Assembly (NCBI GenBank): GCA_029856125.1
Contig: JAHQWJ010000141.1
Span: 18,053 to 82,052, forward strand
Direction of reading: 5' to 3'
Source: Promethearchaeia archaeon
Lineage (GTDB): Archaea; Asgardarchaeota; Lokiarchaeia; Sigyniarchaeales; SOKP01
Length of the DNA stretch: 64,000 nucleotides
Shown piece by piece: positions 18,487 to 26,979 of the stretch. A model generated the notes under the pieces. The model saw only the letters and a list, made by a program, of their open reading frames with translations. It searched no databases and had not been told where the DNA came from. The first letter of the stretch is position 1. The number at the start of each line of letters is the position of its first letter. The translations under genes were made by a program, and so were the position numbers.

Positions 18487-19269
18487 ATGGATTGGGGAAT
18501 GCAAAATCGATTAGCAAGAATAATCAAACCTAAGTCTGGACGATGTGTGATGCTTGCTGTCGATCATGGATACTTTGGTAATATTCCGGGGTCTCTTAAG
18601 TGTTTTGGAGATTTGAACCCTTTATTTCAATACGCTGACGCTTTAATGTTAACCAGAGGGATGCTAAGAAGTTGTGTTTCTGCCGACGTCGATGTTCCAA
18701 TAGTTCTAAGAGTATCAGCAGGAGCTAGTATGCTAAAGGAGCTATCGAACGAAGAAATTAATGTTACGATTGAAGATGCAATAAGGTTAAATGTTTCAGC
18801 GATTACGTGCTCAATTTTCGTTGGAGGCGAGTTTGAAAAACAGAGTTTAATGAATTTGTCTAAATTAGTTAATTGGGGGCAAGAATATGGCATCCCAGCA
18901 TTAGCAGTCACTGCTGTTGGTAGGGAAATGGTAAGAGATTACAGATATTTAGGTATGGCAAGTAGAATGGCTGCCGAGTTAGGAGCTACTTTTGTAAAGA
19001 CATATTATTGTGATGATTTTGAAAATGTTACGAGCATTTGTCCCGTACCAGTTGTTATTGCTGGTGGGAAAAAATTACCTGAAAAAGATGCCTTACAAAT
19101 GGCTAAAAACGCCATCAATGCGGGAGCCGTAGGGGTTGACATGGGAAGGAATATTTTTCAATCAGATAAACCTATTGGAATGATTAAAGCAGTGAGAGCT
19201 ATAGTCCACGAGAACGCCTCTGTAGATGAGGCTTATGGCATTTATCAAGATGGCCCAATAGGGTTATAA
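18487..19269 (+). CDS. LsrF-like class I aldolase/thiolase (DhnA/FbaB family)
   Basis: A 260-residue TIM-barrel enzyme. It matches the LsrF group closely: DWGMQNRLARI at the N-terminus, VMLAVDHGYF, LMLTRGMLRS, ELSNEEINVT, AVTAVGREMVRD, the Schiff-base lysine region FVKTYYCDDF and VIAGGKKLPEKDAL with DMGRNIFQSD. LsrF acts on phosphorylated autoinducer-2, but no other lsr gene is present, so the archaeal protein probably acts on another phosphosugar or in a related aldolase reaction (inference). Start ATG 18487; it stands alone 160 bases after the zinc-domain gene. Confidence 0.85.
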   Translation: MDWGMQNRLARIIKPKSGRCVMLAVDHGYFGNIPGSLKCFGDLNPLFQYADALMLTRGMLRSCVSADVDVPIVLRVSAGASMLKELSNEEINVTIEDAIRLNVSAITCSIFVGGEFEKQSLMNLSKLVNWGQEYGIPALAVTAVGREMVRDYRYLGMASRMAAELGATFVKTYYCDDFENVTSICPVPVVIAGGKKLPEKDALQMAKNAINAGAVGVDMGRNIFQSDKPIGMIKAVRAIVHENASVDEAYGIYQDGPIGL

Positions 19270-19317
19270 TTTTTTAGATATTAGGTTTAATTAGACTATA
19301 TACTTTTTTTTTATTCA

Positions 19318-20277
19318 ATGACGACTTCAAAAATAGATAATTTAGAGATTAGGAAGTTAACAGAAGATATATTACTTGTTCATCAGAAAAAACCCCCGTT
19401 TTATTTCTCTTGTAGTGACGGTATTATTATTTTGCCGAAAAAAAGGAGAAATGATAGTTCTATTGTATTAGATTTAAATGTGGAGCCTCTTCTTATAGAT
19501 AAATTGGACGAGATTTACGGCCCTTTTACGAACTATATATGCTCACATGGACATATGGATCATATAGCACATGTCCATCAGTGGGAGACGCTTGGAGCTA
19601 AAATTCACGCTCCTTTTCCGGAGCACAAATATTTATTAGAGCTTAATAATTTTTATAGGGGATTTGGTTTCATTGATGCGATGGATTTTTCGGTTGTTAA
19701 GGAATTTGCCGAAAAAAATGGTTATAGAAAATGCCAAAATGTATCTTCTTTCAAACCAGGTCATACCTTTGAATTTGAAGACCTTATAATTGAAACGATT
19801 CCGTTATTAAGTCATTCCAAAGCTCATGTAGGCTTTTTGATTCCTGAAGAAAGATTATTTCACATAAGCTGCTTAGGATTTGATAAAAAGAGCCCTGAAA
19901 AAGATGGATTTGGTCCTTGGTACGGATTTAAAGAGTGTTCAATTGAACAATATCTAATAGATATTACGCAAGCGGAGTTAATTTTCCTAGAGCGGGCTAA
20001 TTTCTTAACATCTAGTCACTCTTATGTTGTAAAAAACCACGATAAAGGTCCCTTTATTTACATGAGAGAAAAAATCGCGAAAAATCAAGAACTTGTTGAT
20101 AAAGCAATCAAGTCTCATACCTTAATAAATAAATCTATTGATACGATAAACTATTTACTTAATCTAGACATTTTCTTTCCAAAAAGGAAAATGGAGGGTT
20201 TTTTATCAGAAATTTATAATTTTTGGGAATCTGGAATTATTCGTAAGCATGTCGAACGAAGTGAATATCTTAATTAA
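19318..20277 (+). CDS. Metallo-beta-lactamase-fold hydrolase
   Basis: A 319-residue protein with a canonical HxHxDH motif, HGHMDH near residues 77-82, followed by GAKIHAPFPEHKYL, a second-site LLSHSKAHVGFLIPEERL and an ISCLGFD stretch providing the Asp. The metal ligands therefore look complete, unlike the MBL protein at 16262. It may hydrolyse a small ester or lactone, or act on a nucleic acid; nothing narrows it further. It starts at ATG 19318, 48 bases after the LsrF-like gene, so the two may be co-transcribed. Confidence 0.78.
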   Translation: MTTSKIDNLEIRKLTEDILLVHQKKPPFYFSCSDGIIILPKKRRNDSSIVLDLNVEPLLIDKLDEIYGPFTNYICSHGHMDHIAHVHQWETLGAKIHAPFPEHKYLLELNNFYRGFGFIDAMDFSVVKEFAEKNGYRKCQNVSSFKPGHTFEFEDLIIETIPLLSHSKAHVGFLIPEERLFHISCLGFDKKSPEKDGFGPWYGFKECSIEQYLIDITQAELIFLERANFLTSSHSYVVKNHDKGPFIYMREKIAKNQELVDKAIKSHTLINKSIDTINYLLNLDIFFPKRKMEGFLSEIYNFWESGIIRKHVERSEYLN

Positions 20278-20292
20278 TGATTCGGTTAGGAG

Positions 20293-21339
20293 TTACTTAT
20301 CAGGTTCAATTACAACCTTAAGGGACTCAGCAGCCTCATTAACAATTCTGAATGCTTCTCCTACTTGATCCATAGGAAATCGATGAGTAATTAACTCTGT
20401 TACATTAATTTTTTTTGACAATATCCATACATATGATTCTTGGAGATCTTCAGGTGCAGCGCCATATGAAGTTGTAATTGTTATTTCATTCCTCCAATAA
20501 TCGTTTATAGGAACTTCTAAATTGACACCAGGTCCTGGGACTGCAAAGAATATCACAGTGCCTCCCGGTGCTACACAATTTAAAGCCTGTTTCGCTGCCG
20601 ATAAAGCCCCAGTGCATACAATAACTATGTCAGCTAATTTATTATCATTAGTTTCTAGAAGTTTCGAAGGAATATCCTCGTTTGCATGAAAAATTTCATC
20701 CGCTCCAAAATCTTGGATTTTTCTCAATCTATAATCGTTTATGTCGGTTGCAAAGACTTTTTTTGCCCCTCTAAGTTTTGCCAATTGAGCGTGTAAGATT
20801 CCAGATACTCCACTTCCTAATATTAAGACTGCTAACCCTTTTCCTACATTTGCTAATCTTTGTGCTCTACAAACACAACCAAATGGTTCAATAAGTACTC
20901 CACCTTCATAGGAAACGGACTTATCTAACACAAAAACGCCCTTTTTTTCAATGTTTACTTTAGGTATTCTAATGTATTCGGCAAAACCTCCAGGATCAAA
21001 ATTAGTGTTATGGAGGAGATCACATGCTGTGTGATGTCCTTGGTTACAGTAATAGCAATCGAAACATGGTACGTGATGGGAAACGAAAACTCTATCTCCA
21101 ATTTTATAACCCTTAATACCGTCCCCCACTTCAACTATATCACCGGCGATTTCATGTCCAAGAATTAAATTATCTACCCCAAGTTTCTTCATTTTAGCAA
21201 ATCTATAATACTCTAAGACATCTGATCCACAAATTCCAGATTTTTTAACCTTCACCAATAATTCTCCCGGACCAATCGTTGGTTTAGGTATTTCATCAAT
21301 TCTGACATCGTTATTGTTATAATATCGTGCAACCTTCAT
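20293..21339 (-). CDS. Zinc-dependent medium-chain alcohol/polyol dehydrogenase
   Basis: A 348-residue MDR-family dehydrogenase. Catalytic-zinc residues lie in GICGSDV and GHEIAGDIVEVG; the structural-zinc loop has four Cys in CFDCYYCNQGHHTAC; the Rossmann motif is LGSGVSGILHAQLAKLRGA. The general pattern is of sorbitol, threonine or glucose dehydrogenases. After the Rossmann motif comes FATDIND with an acidic residue that usually favours NAD over NADP. Substrate not determinable. Start ATG 21339; convergent with the MBL gene. Confidence 0.88.
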   Translation of the reverse strand: MKVARYYNNNDVRIDEIPKPTIGPGELLVKVKKSGICGSDVLEYYRFAKMKKLGVDNLILGHEIAGDIVEVGDGIKGYKIGDRVFVSHHVPCFDCYYCNQGHHTACDLLHNTNFDPGGFAEYIRIPKVNIEKKGVFVLDKSVSYEGGVLIEPFGCVCRAQRLANVGKGLAVLILGSGVSGILHAQLAKLRGAKKVFATDINDYRLRKIQDFGADEIFHANEDIPSKLLETNDNKLADIVIVCTGALSAAKQALNCVAPGGTVIFFAVPGPGVNLEVPINDYWRNEITITTSYGAAPEDLQESYVWILSKKINVTELITHRFPMDQVGEAFRIVNEAAESLKVVIEPDK

Positions 21340-21475
21340 GATTGAGTTTAATTTTACCTGTGTTTTATTTTAATGTTAATATGTTATGTTTTAATATAAT
21401 TCTTTATCAAAAATTAATATTTTTTATATTTTAATAACGATATTTTAAATTAGTTATCTATTATTATGTGAATCG

Positions 21476-21874
21476 ATGGTAATTTACATGGAAATGAAAG
21501 ACATCATTACTTTTTGCCAAAATTGGTTAACATCATGGACAGGAAATAATCCAGAAAAACTCATTTCTTTCTACTCAAAAACGGCATTTTATCAAGATCC
21601 TGCATATCCTAAAGGATTAAAGGGATATGATAATATATTTCCCTATTTTAAAAAATTGTTGGCTGCTAATCCAAAATGGATATGGCAAATGATTGAGGCT
21701 TATCCTACTGGAAAAGGTTTCATTATAAAGTGGAAAGCGATGATACCAGTTAAATCTGAAGAGATAATAGAATATGGAATGGACATATTAGAACTTGAAG
21801 GTGACTTAATTATCCGAAATGAAGTCTACTTTGATCGAACAGAGCTATTATCTTTATTAAAATCAAAAAAATAG
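21476..21874 (+). CDS. SnoaL/NTF2-like small protein
   Basis: A 132-residue protein with the SnoaL-like (NTF2-fold) pattern: FCQNWLTSWTGNNPEKLISF, then YSKTAFYQDPAYPKGLKGYD and late YGMDILELEGDLIIRNEVYF. Proteins of this fold are usually small-molecule-binding or isomerase-like dimers. The start ATG 21476 could also be ATG 21488 or 21494. It is 30 bases upstream of the DUF3795 gene and may be co-transcribed with it. Confidence 0.7.
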   Translation: MVIYMEMKDIITFCQNWLTSWTGNNPEKLISFYSKTAFYQDPAYPKGLKGYDNIFPYFKKLLAANPKWIWQMIEAYPTGKGFIIKWKAMIPVKSEEIIEYGMDILELEGDLIIRNEVYFDRTELLSLLKSKK

Positions 21875-21904
21875 TTTTTAAATAATATTTAATTTCAGTA
21901 GATT

Positions 21905-22369
21905 ATGGTTGAAGTAAAAAAAGAGTTGTTAGCTCCTTGTGGTTTATGGTGTGGGGTGTGTTCGATATATATTGCCCATAAAAATAACAATTTAAAGTTT
22001 AAAGAGAAGTTATTACCAGTTTATAAAGCTTTTGCGAAAAATGTAGACGATATATCTTGCACAGGTTGTCTATCCGAGGGTACTGTTTTTCCAGTTTGTA
22101 GATCGTGCCCGGTTAAGAAGTGTTGCAAAGAAAAGAATATTGATGGTTGTTACCAATGCGAAGAATTTCCGTGTAAGTTCATTGATAACTTTCCCATACC
22201 TGTTGGAAAAAAAGTCATTCTTCGAGCAATTCCATTTTGGCGCGAACACGGAACGGAGAAGTATGTTGAAGCAGAAATGAATAGATATCACTGCCCAGAA
22301 TGTGGAAATCAACTATTTCGTGGGGCAAAAAGGTGCAACAAATGCAAAGTGCCTGTTAACGTAGATTAA
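21905..22369 (+). CDS. DUF3795-like cysteine-rich protein with C-terminal zinc ribbon
   Basis: A 154-residue protein. The N-terminal part CGLWCGVCSIYIA, ISCTGCLSEG, CRSCPVKKCC and GCYQCEEFPC is the Cys pattern of DUF3795. The last 30 residues form an extra zinc ribbon, CPECG and CNKCKVP. Function of the family is unknown; metal binding is expected. It starts at ATG 21905 just after the SnoaL-like gene. Confidence 0.78.
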   Translation: MVEVKKELLAPCGLWCGVCSIYIAHKNNNLKFKEKLLPVYKAFAKNVDDISCTGCLSEGTVFPVCRSCPVKKCCKEKNIDGCYQCEEFPCKFIDNFPIPVGKKVILRAIPFWREHGTEKYVEAEMNRYHCPECGNQLFRGAKRCNKCKVPVNVD

Positions 22370-22393
22370 AAGAGATTTTAAAATAAAAAAAAA

Positions 22394-22606
22394 TTATGAC
22401 CTGTTTTTTAGATTGCTTCTAACAAGCATTCTAAAAGTTTCTTCATCTAAATTTTCGAACATTTTAAGTTCATCTCCCAAGAATTGGCCCAGTGCGGTTC
22501 TTATAGCCTCGCTTCGACTCGGGTATACACCTAAATCATTTAGAGTTTGAATTGCTTCTAGATATTTTTCAGGTAGGTTTATTGTTATAATTTTCATCTT
22601 TCTCAA
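22394..22606 (-). CDS. Ribbon-helix-helix (CopG-type) DNA-binding protein
   Basis: A 70-residue protein, or 67 if ATG 22597 is used instead of TTG 22606. The sequence MKIITINLPEKYLEAIQTL followed by GVYPSRSEAIRTALGQFL is the RHH fold: a beta strand that contacts DNA and two helices with the PSRSEAIR turn. Archaeal homologues such as NikR lack the C-terminal metal domain here. It probably represses a nearby or distant promoter as a dimer. Convergent with the DUF3795 gene. Confidence 0.85.
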   Translation of the reverse strand: MRKMKIITINLPEKYLEAIQTLNDLGVYPSRSEAIRTALGQFLGDELKMFENLDEETFRMLVRSNLKNRS

Positions 22607-22764
22607 CCCTTTGTTTAAAAATCATAGCTTTTAACGTTTAACTATTATTCTTATTTCGTCGGATCACTTATAAATAAAGAGTATTAATGCTTTGATGGTA
22701 TTAACGGCTTAATTGATGACGAATAAATAATATTATTCCTTTAATATGTGGGAAAAAAATAAGA

Positions 22765-23517
22765 TCAGAATGGTTTATTAACGGATTTAATGTGCAATAT
22801 CAGCGAAAACGAGGCTTTATATAGCTCTGCATTGCTCATCTCTTTGATCTCATTTAAATAAGTTAAACTATAATCCGCTTCCCGTTTCAAATAGTTTATA
22901 TCTTTTGTTTTATGCTCGTTATCCAAATACGCATCAATCTGTAATATATTTTCATCTAATTTTTTAGGAAACTGAGGCGTCATATTAAAAGTGAACAGTA
23001 GATCTGGTTTTGAAGATTCAAAAGCATCAAAAACAAATAAGATGTTTGGTTGCGCGTAAGAAATAAACGATTCTAAATTGTGAAATAGATCATCAATTTT
23101 GATGTTTAGTTTAGAAGCTTCTAAGATGCTACAATCGCTAACTTTTGGGAATATAAATTTCTCCTTTCCGCGAAAGGCACTGTCTATTTCGCTGGAACTT
23201 AAAAATTTCTTAAAGGTATCGTCGTTTTTCTCTAAAACAAATTCATCCGTTATTGGATCAGACTTGGTATATAACACTATAGAACTCGATGATAACAAAT
23301 TGATTTTTTGATAATATATATTGAAATCAGGGTTATATGGCAAATTTACAATACTTTTATCGCCGCCCAAGCCAAGTTGAGCCATAATATTCATTGGACC
23401 TTGGCTCGTTAAAGTTAATAGGATAAACGATCTGAAATTTTCAAGTTCGATAAAATTGGTAAAACCATTAAAAAATTCGTTAACGATTTTAATTTTATTA
23501 TTTAACGCTTCGGACAT
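22765..23517 (-). CDS. Hypothetical protein
   Basis: A 250-residue protein with no motif I recognise. It has no Cys cluster, nucleotide-binding loop or clear signal peptide. The N-terminal third begins with an amphipathic stretch and a Gly-rich QLGLGGDKSIVNLPYNPDF; the remainder alternates hydrophobic and charged residues like an alpha/beta protein. Start ATG 23517. It lies 55 bases downstream of the DtxR-like regulator gene on the same strand and may belong to its transcription unit. Confidence 0.6.
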   Translation of the reverse strand: MSEALNNKIKIVNEFFNGFTNFIELENFRSFILLTLTSQGPMNIMAQLGLGGDKSIVNLPYNPDFNIYYQKINLLSSSSIVLYTKSDPITDEFVLEKNDDTFKKFLSSSEIDSAFRGKEKFIFPKVSDCSILEASKLNIKIDDLFHNLESFISYAQPNILFVFDAFESSKPDLLFTFNMTPQFPKKLDENILQIDAYLDNEHKTKDINYLKREADYSLTYLNEIKEMSNAELYKASFSLILHIKSVNKPF

Positions 23518-23572
23518 AGTCGGATCATCTAATATATATAATATTTCTTTAAAGAATTAATTATAATTAAAT

Positions 23573-23989
23573 CTAACCATGATATTTCAAAATAAAACTA
23601 CGGAAAGATTCTTTAACTTCTTGAGTTATATGATGCTCAATATCGCATGATATCTTTTCTACGAGTTCGTCATCGTTTATTTTTAGGATTTCCTTAAAAA
23701 AAGTCCGAAGTAGAGCATGAGTTTCTTCTAGCTGAATAGCATATTTTTTTCCCTTATCTGTAAGTCTAATTGATTTTCTTGGTTCCCAGTTTATCAATTT
23801 CTTATTTTTTAGTTTATCTAGCATTCCAGAAACTGAAGCGGGCTCTACATGAAGATTCTCTGCTATCTCTTTATTAGTTACCCAACCGCCCTTTTTTTTC
23901 TTTGTAATAGCATAAATTACATCTAAATACCTTTGATAACTCTCTGGTATCTCTGATATTTCAGAAAAAAAATTTTCCTTACCGCTCAT
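23573..23989 (-). CDS. DtxR/MntR-family metal-responsive transcriptional regulator
   Basis: A 138-residue regulator. YQRYLDVIYAITKKKKGGWVTNKEIAE-LHVEPASVSGMLDKLKNKKLI (split here by a dash) is the winged helix of the DtxR family, and the C-terminal half HALLRTFFKEIL, DDELVEKISCDIEHHIT carries the metal-binding and dimerisation helix pattern with C, E, H, H. It lacks the SH3-like third domain, like MntR. It likely responds to Fe or Mn; the regulated gene is not evident here. Confidence 0.87.
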   Translation of the reverse strand: MSGKENFFSEISEIPESYQRYLDVIYAITKKKKGGWVTNKEIAENLHVEPASVSGMLDKLKNKKLINWEPRKSIRLTDKGKKYAIQLEETHALLRTFFKEILKINDDELVEKISCDIEHHITQEVKESFRSFILKYHG

Positions 23990-24194
23990 CGTTTTCTAAA
24001 TGGAAATAGTCGTTAATATTTTTACCTTGCCAAGTTTCATAACATTAATCATTCTTAAAAGTTTATTTATTTTTCAGTATAAAGTACTTGAGATATTTAT
24101 CAATTACTTATCATGCGATGTTTTAACCAAGTTTTGATAAAAATTATAATAATTAAATCTTTAATAAGAAGTAAAATTTTGAAGATGGGAGCTA

Positions 24195-24761
24195 ATGATA
24201 AAAAATTTTCCTGGTAAATTAGTATTGGTTGTAGGTAATTCAGGCTCAGGTAAAGATTCAATAATTTCCGGAGTAGTTAAAAGATTTCCATCTAATTTAA
24301 AAGAAATTCATCTCACTCAGCGATATATTACAAGACCATCTTCAGAAACCGAAGATAATATCTCAATAACTCCAGAAATATTTAAAGAAATGTCTCATCA
24401 GAAGAAATTTGCTCTTGAGTGGCACATTTACGATTTGGATTATGGTGTTCCAATAGACATTGACGATTGGTTAAAAAAAGGACACCCCGTAATTGTAAAT
24501 GTTAGCCGAACAATTGTGAAAAAAGCCCGATACATTTACCGAAATATTTTAGTTGTTTTTATCAAAGTGCCTTTTGAAATAACTTTTAAGAGAATAAAGG
24601 AACGAGCCCGAGAAAGCGGAAAACTTTTACAAGAAAGAATCCAAAGAGCAAAGGATAACCAGACTTTTCCCGACGCAGATTTTATCGTTGATAATTCTGG
24701 AGAATTGGAAATTGCTATCGATCAATTCCTAAGTTATTTAATCAGAGTAGTTGAAGCATAG
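24195..24761 (+). CDS. phnN: Ribose 1,5-bisphosphate phosphokinase-like (PhnN) P-loop kinase
   Basis: A 188-residue guanylate-kinase-like enzyme. Walker A is GNSGSGKDS at about 13-21, with Asp after the lysine as in PhnN rather than the Ser/Thr of guanylate kinases. Then RYITRPSSETEDNISITPEIF, ALEWHIYDLDYGVP, VIVNVSRTIV and VDNSGELE all match PhnN positions. PhnN phosphorylates ribose 1,5-bisphosphate to PRPP. No C-P lyase genes are nearby, so a role in nucleotide or ribose-bisphosphate salvage is more likely (inference). Start ATG 24195 behind GATGGGAG. Confidence 0.82.
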   Translation: MIKNFPGKLVLVVGNSGSGKDSIISGVVKRFPSNLKEIHLTQRYITRPSSETEDNISITPEIFKEMSHQKKFALEWHIYDLDYGVPIDIDDWLKKGHPVIVNVSRTIVKKARYIYRNILVVFIKVPFEITFKRIKERARESGKLLQERIQRAKDNQTFPDADFIVDNSGELEIAIDQFLSYLIRVVEA

Positions 24762-24991
24762 GAAAAAATCCCGAGCTAGAATATTTAAACCTTCATGTTT
24801 ATTAATAATTAGATCAGAAAAGCCAATCTAATTTCTAAATACCATCGCATGAAAGAGTTCAAGATCAATGAATTCCTCACCGTGAAATTAATAGATGGTA
24901 CCCATTTTAAGTTATGTTCCATTTTTTTTCTTGAATCTGTGATTTTCAAATGATCACAATTTATTTATAAAACACAGAAGGAGTTAGATTT

Positions 24992-26578
24992 ATGAAAATA
25001 AGTATATTAAACGAAGTATTAGGGCCAATTCTGCATGGACCTAGTAGTTCTCATACCGCTGCTTCATATAGTATTGGTCGGTTGACCCATATGTTGTGTG
25101 AGAACGAAATAAAGGAAATTAATATTACATTTGATTCAAAGGGTTCTTTTGATAAGACATATAAATCTCAAAATGGAGATGTTGCGTTCTTAGCAGGGAT
25201 CATTAATTTAGCTGTTGATGATCCTGACTTTCTTAATTCTAAAAATGTAGCCAGTGAAGAAGGAATTAGATATCTCTTCGATTCAAAAGATATTCCTGAA
25301 GCAGATCATCCAAACTATATGTTAATTAATATTCCTGCTAAAAAATTAACAATAGTAGCGAAATCCATCGGAGGAGGTATGATTCTGATAGAAAATGTTA
25401 ATAATTGGAACATTAAAATTAAAGGAAATAATTATAATATCTTAATAGAATTTCATACGAATTCTAAGGAAAAAATACTGAATTTAATTCAATCATTTTC
25501 CAATTCTCCAGAAAAAATACATATACAGGATGATGAGAGGTATTCTTTTATTCAACTAAAGAATCCAAATAGGTTTAAAGATGAATTTGTTAATAAATTA
25601 AAATCTCTTGATTTTATTTCTAATATCTGGACTACTCACCCTATACTTTTTCCGACTCATGGGACTCCGTTGTTTAAAAATAGCTTTGAGATGTTAAATC
25701 TTGCAATTGAAAAAACGTATTCTCTCGGTAAGCTAGGGCTTATGTATGAATCAGATCTATTGAATATGGATGAAAAATCTATTTTAGAAGAAATGGAAAA
25801 AAGGATTTTAGTAATGTTTTCTTCAATTGAAAAGGGTTTGGAAAAGAAAAATTCGCGTATGAAATTATTAAAGCATTCGGCAAGTAATATCCAAAAAAAA
25901 GAACCTCAGCTTTTCAGTTCTGGAATTAATTTAAGAAGCGCTTATAGGGCTATGGCAGCTATGGATACTGCTTCTTCAGGGGGATTGATTTGTGCGGCCC
26001 CTACAGGCGCATCTTGTGGCGTTATTGCTTCTGTTCTTTATACTCTCCATTACGATTTTAATATTAACATGAATAAGATTATTAAATGTGCACTTGCAGC
26101 AGGTGTGATTGGTTTAATAAACGGAATGAATTCAACTTTTGCTGCTGAAATAGCGGGATGTCAAGTTGAGATAGGAATGGCTGGAGCAATGGCAGCGGCA
26201 GCGGTTATCGAAGTCGCTAATGGAGGTCCTGCTGCAGCCACAGAGGCGGCAGCAATTGCATTGCAAAACACAATGGGATCTGTATGCGATCTTGTTGCGG
26301 GATTCTGTGAAATCCCTTGCCATACTAGGAATGCAGTGGCAGCGTCAAATGCATTTATCTGTGCTGATCTTATTATAGGTGGTTATATTAATCCAATAAA
26401 TCTTGATGATTCAATCCAAGCATCATTTGAAAGTGGTAAGATGTTGCCTCCTCAATTACGTTGTACTTCATTAGGAGGAATCGCGATCACAGAATCAGCA
26501 AAAAAATTGGTTCAAGAAGTTAAAACAGATTATAATAAGATTAATAGAGCCAATAAGAAAAATACAAACAGAATTTAA
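24992..26578 (+). CDS. sdaA: L-serine dehydratase, single-chain iron-sulfur type
   Basis: A 528-residue fusion of beta and alpha parts converting L-serine to pyruvate and ammonia. GPSSSHTAA near residue 18 is the beta-domain signature; the alpha part has APTGASCGVIASVLYTL, GCQVEIG-AGAMAAAA and SVCDLVAGFCEIPCHTRN with the cluster cysteines. The start ATG 24992 has AAGGAGTT upstream. The normal end of the family is near residue 508 (ITESAKKLVQE). The last 20 residues, VKTDYNKINRANKKNTNRI, are extra and are repeated in the HNH protein downstream, so the 3' end was altered by the repeat-bounded segment. Confidence 0.93.
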   Translation: MKISILNEVLGPILHGPSSSHTAASYSIGRLTHMLCENEIKEINITFDSKGSFDKTYKSQNGDVAFLAGIINLAVDDPDFLNSKNVASEEGIRYLFDSKDIPEADHPNYMLINIPAKKLTIVAKSIGGGMILIENVNNWNIKIKGNNYNILIEFHTNSKEKILNLIQSFSNSPEKIHIQDDERYSFIQLKNPNRFKDEFVNKLKSLDFISNIWTTHPILFPTHGTPLFKNSFEMLNLAIEKTYSLGKLGLMYESDLLNMDEKSILEEMEKRILVMFSSIEKGLEKKNSRMKLLKHSASNIQKKEPQLFSSGINLRSAYRAMAAMDTASSGGLICAAPTGASCGVIASVLYTLHYDFNINMNKIIKCALAAGVIGLINGMNSTFAAEIAGCQVEIGMAGAMAAAAVIEVANGGPAAATEAAAIALQNTMGSVCDLVAGFCEIPCHTRNAVAASNAFICADLIIGGYINPINLDDSIQASFESGKMLPPQLRCTSLGGIAITESAKKLVQEVKTDYNKINRANKKNTNRI

Positions 26579-26628
26579 AAAATCAAAAAATGTATAATTA
26601 AATTAAAAGTTAAGGACCATCTTAATGA
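26515..26628 (+). repeat. Left copy of direct repeat (serine dehydratase tail)
   Basis: This 114-base stretch aligns without gaps to 28608-28721, with about 13 differences by eye. It covers the last 20 codons of the serine dehydratase and 50 bases beyond its stop. The stop itself arises from one base difference (ATTTAA against ATTAAA in the other copy); beyond it the same reading frame stays recognisable in both copies. Confidence 0.9.
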
Positions 26629-26724
26629 TAAAAAAAATTTGTTGAATAGAATAAGATTTTCGAGATTAAAGAGGTAAATTTTTTTTAATAAGAAAAATTA
26701 GATTAGTTACTTCTATTTTACTAA

Positions 26725-26792
26725 GGCCCGGTTCGTATAGACGAGTCTCGAAATTTTTTCGTGATTCGGTAAAATGGTTAGTATTGGGGACT
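26725..26792 (+). repeat. Partial tRNA-like 5' end (left copy)
   Basis: Sixteen bases, GGCCCGGTTCGTATAG, at 26725-26740 are identical to the 5' end of the tRNA-like gene at 28799. After a 34-base interruption, TGGTTAGTATTGGGGACT follows at 26775-26792. If the interruption is removed, the result reads like an acceptor strand plus a D-arm (GTAT-AGTGGTTA-GTAT). No matching 3' half was found nearby, so this copy is probably a remnant. The rest of 26629-26979 holds no gene. Confidence 0.6.
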
Positions 26793-26979
26793 ATACTTAA
26801 GTATTCTTCAATCTCAATCTTTAAGCTGAAGATTAATGAAATTCTCTAAATTATAAAACTTATTTTTCTCTTAGTTTTTTAATCAAGTGATTTAAATCCT
26901 CCTCTTCTTAATTTTATTTTTCCCTTTAAATAGATTGTGTTTATATTGTTTTTAAAGGATGATAAAAATGTGATCGGTA

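Noticed and set aside
18487..19269. Complete AI-2 (lsr) uptake operon
   Set aside because: Only the LsrF-like aldolase is present; no LsrK, LsrR, LsrG or AI-2 transporter gene lies nearby.
24930..24991. TATA-box promoter TTATTTATAAAA before serine dehydratase
   Set aside because: The box (about 24961) would place transcription start at about the ATG, excluding the evident AAGGAGTT ribosome site; the evidence is contradictory, so it was not listed.
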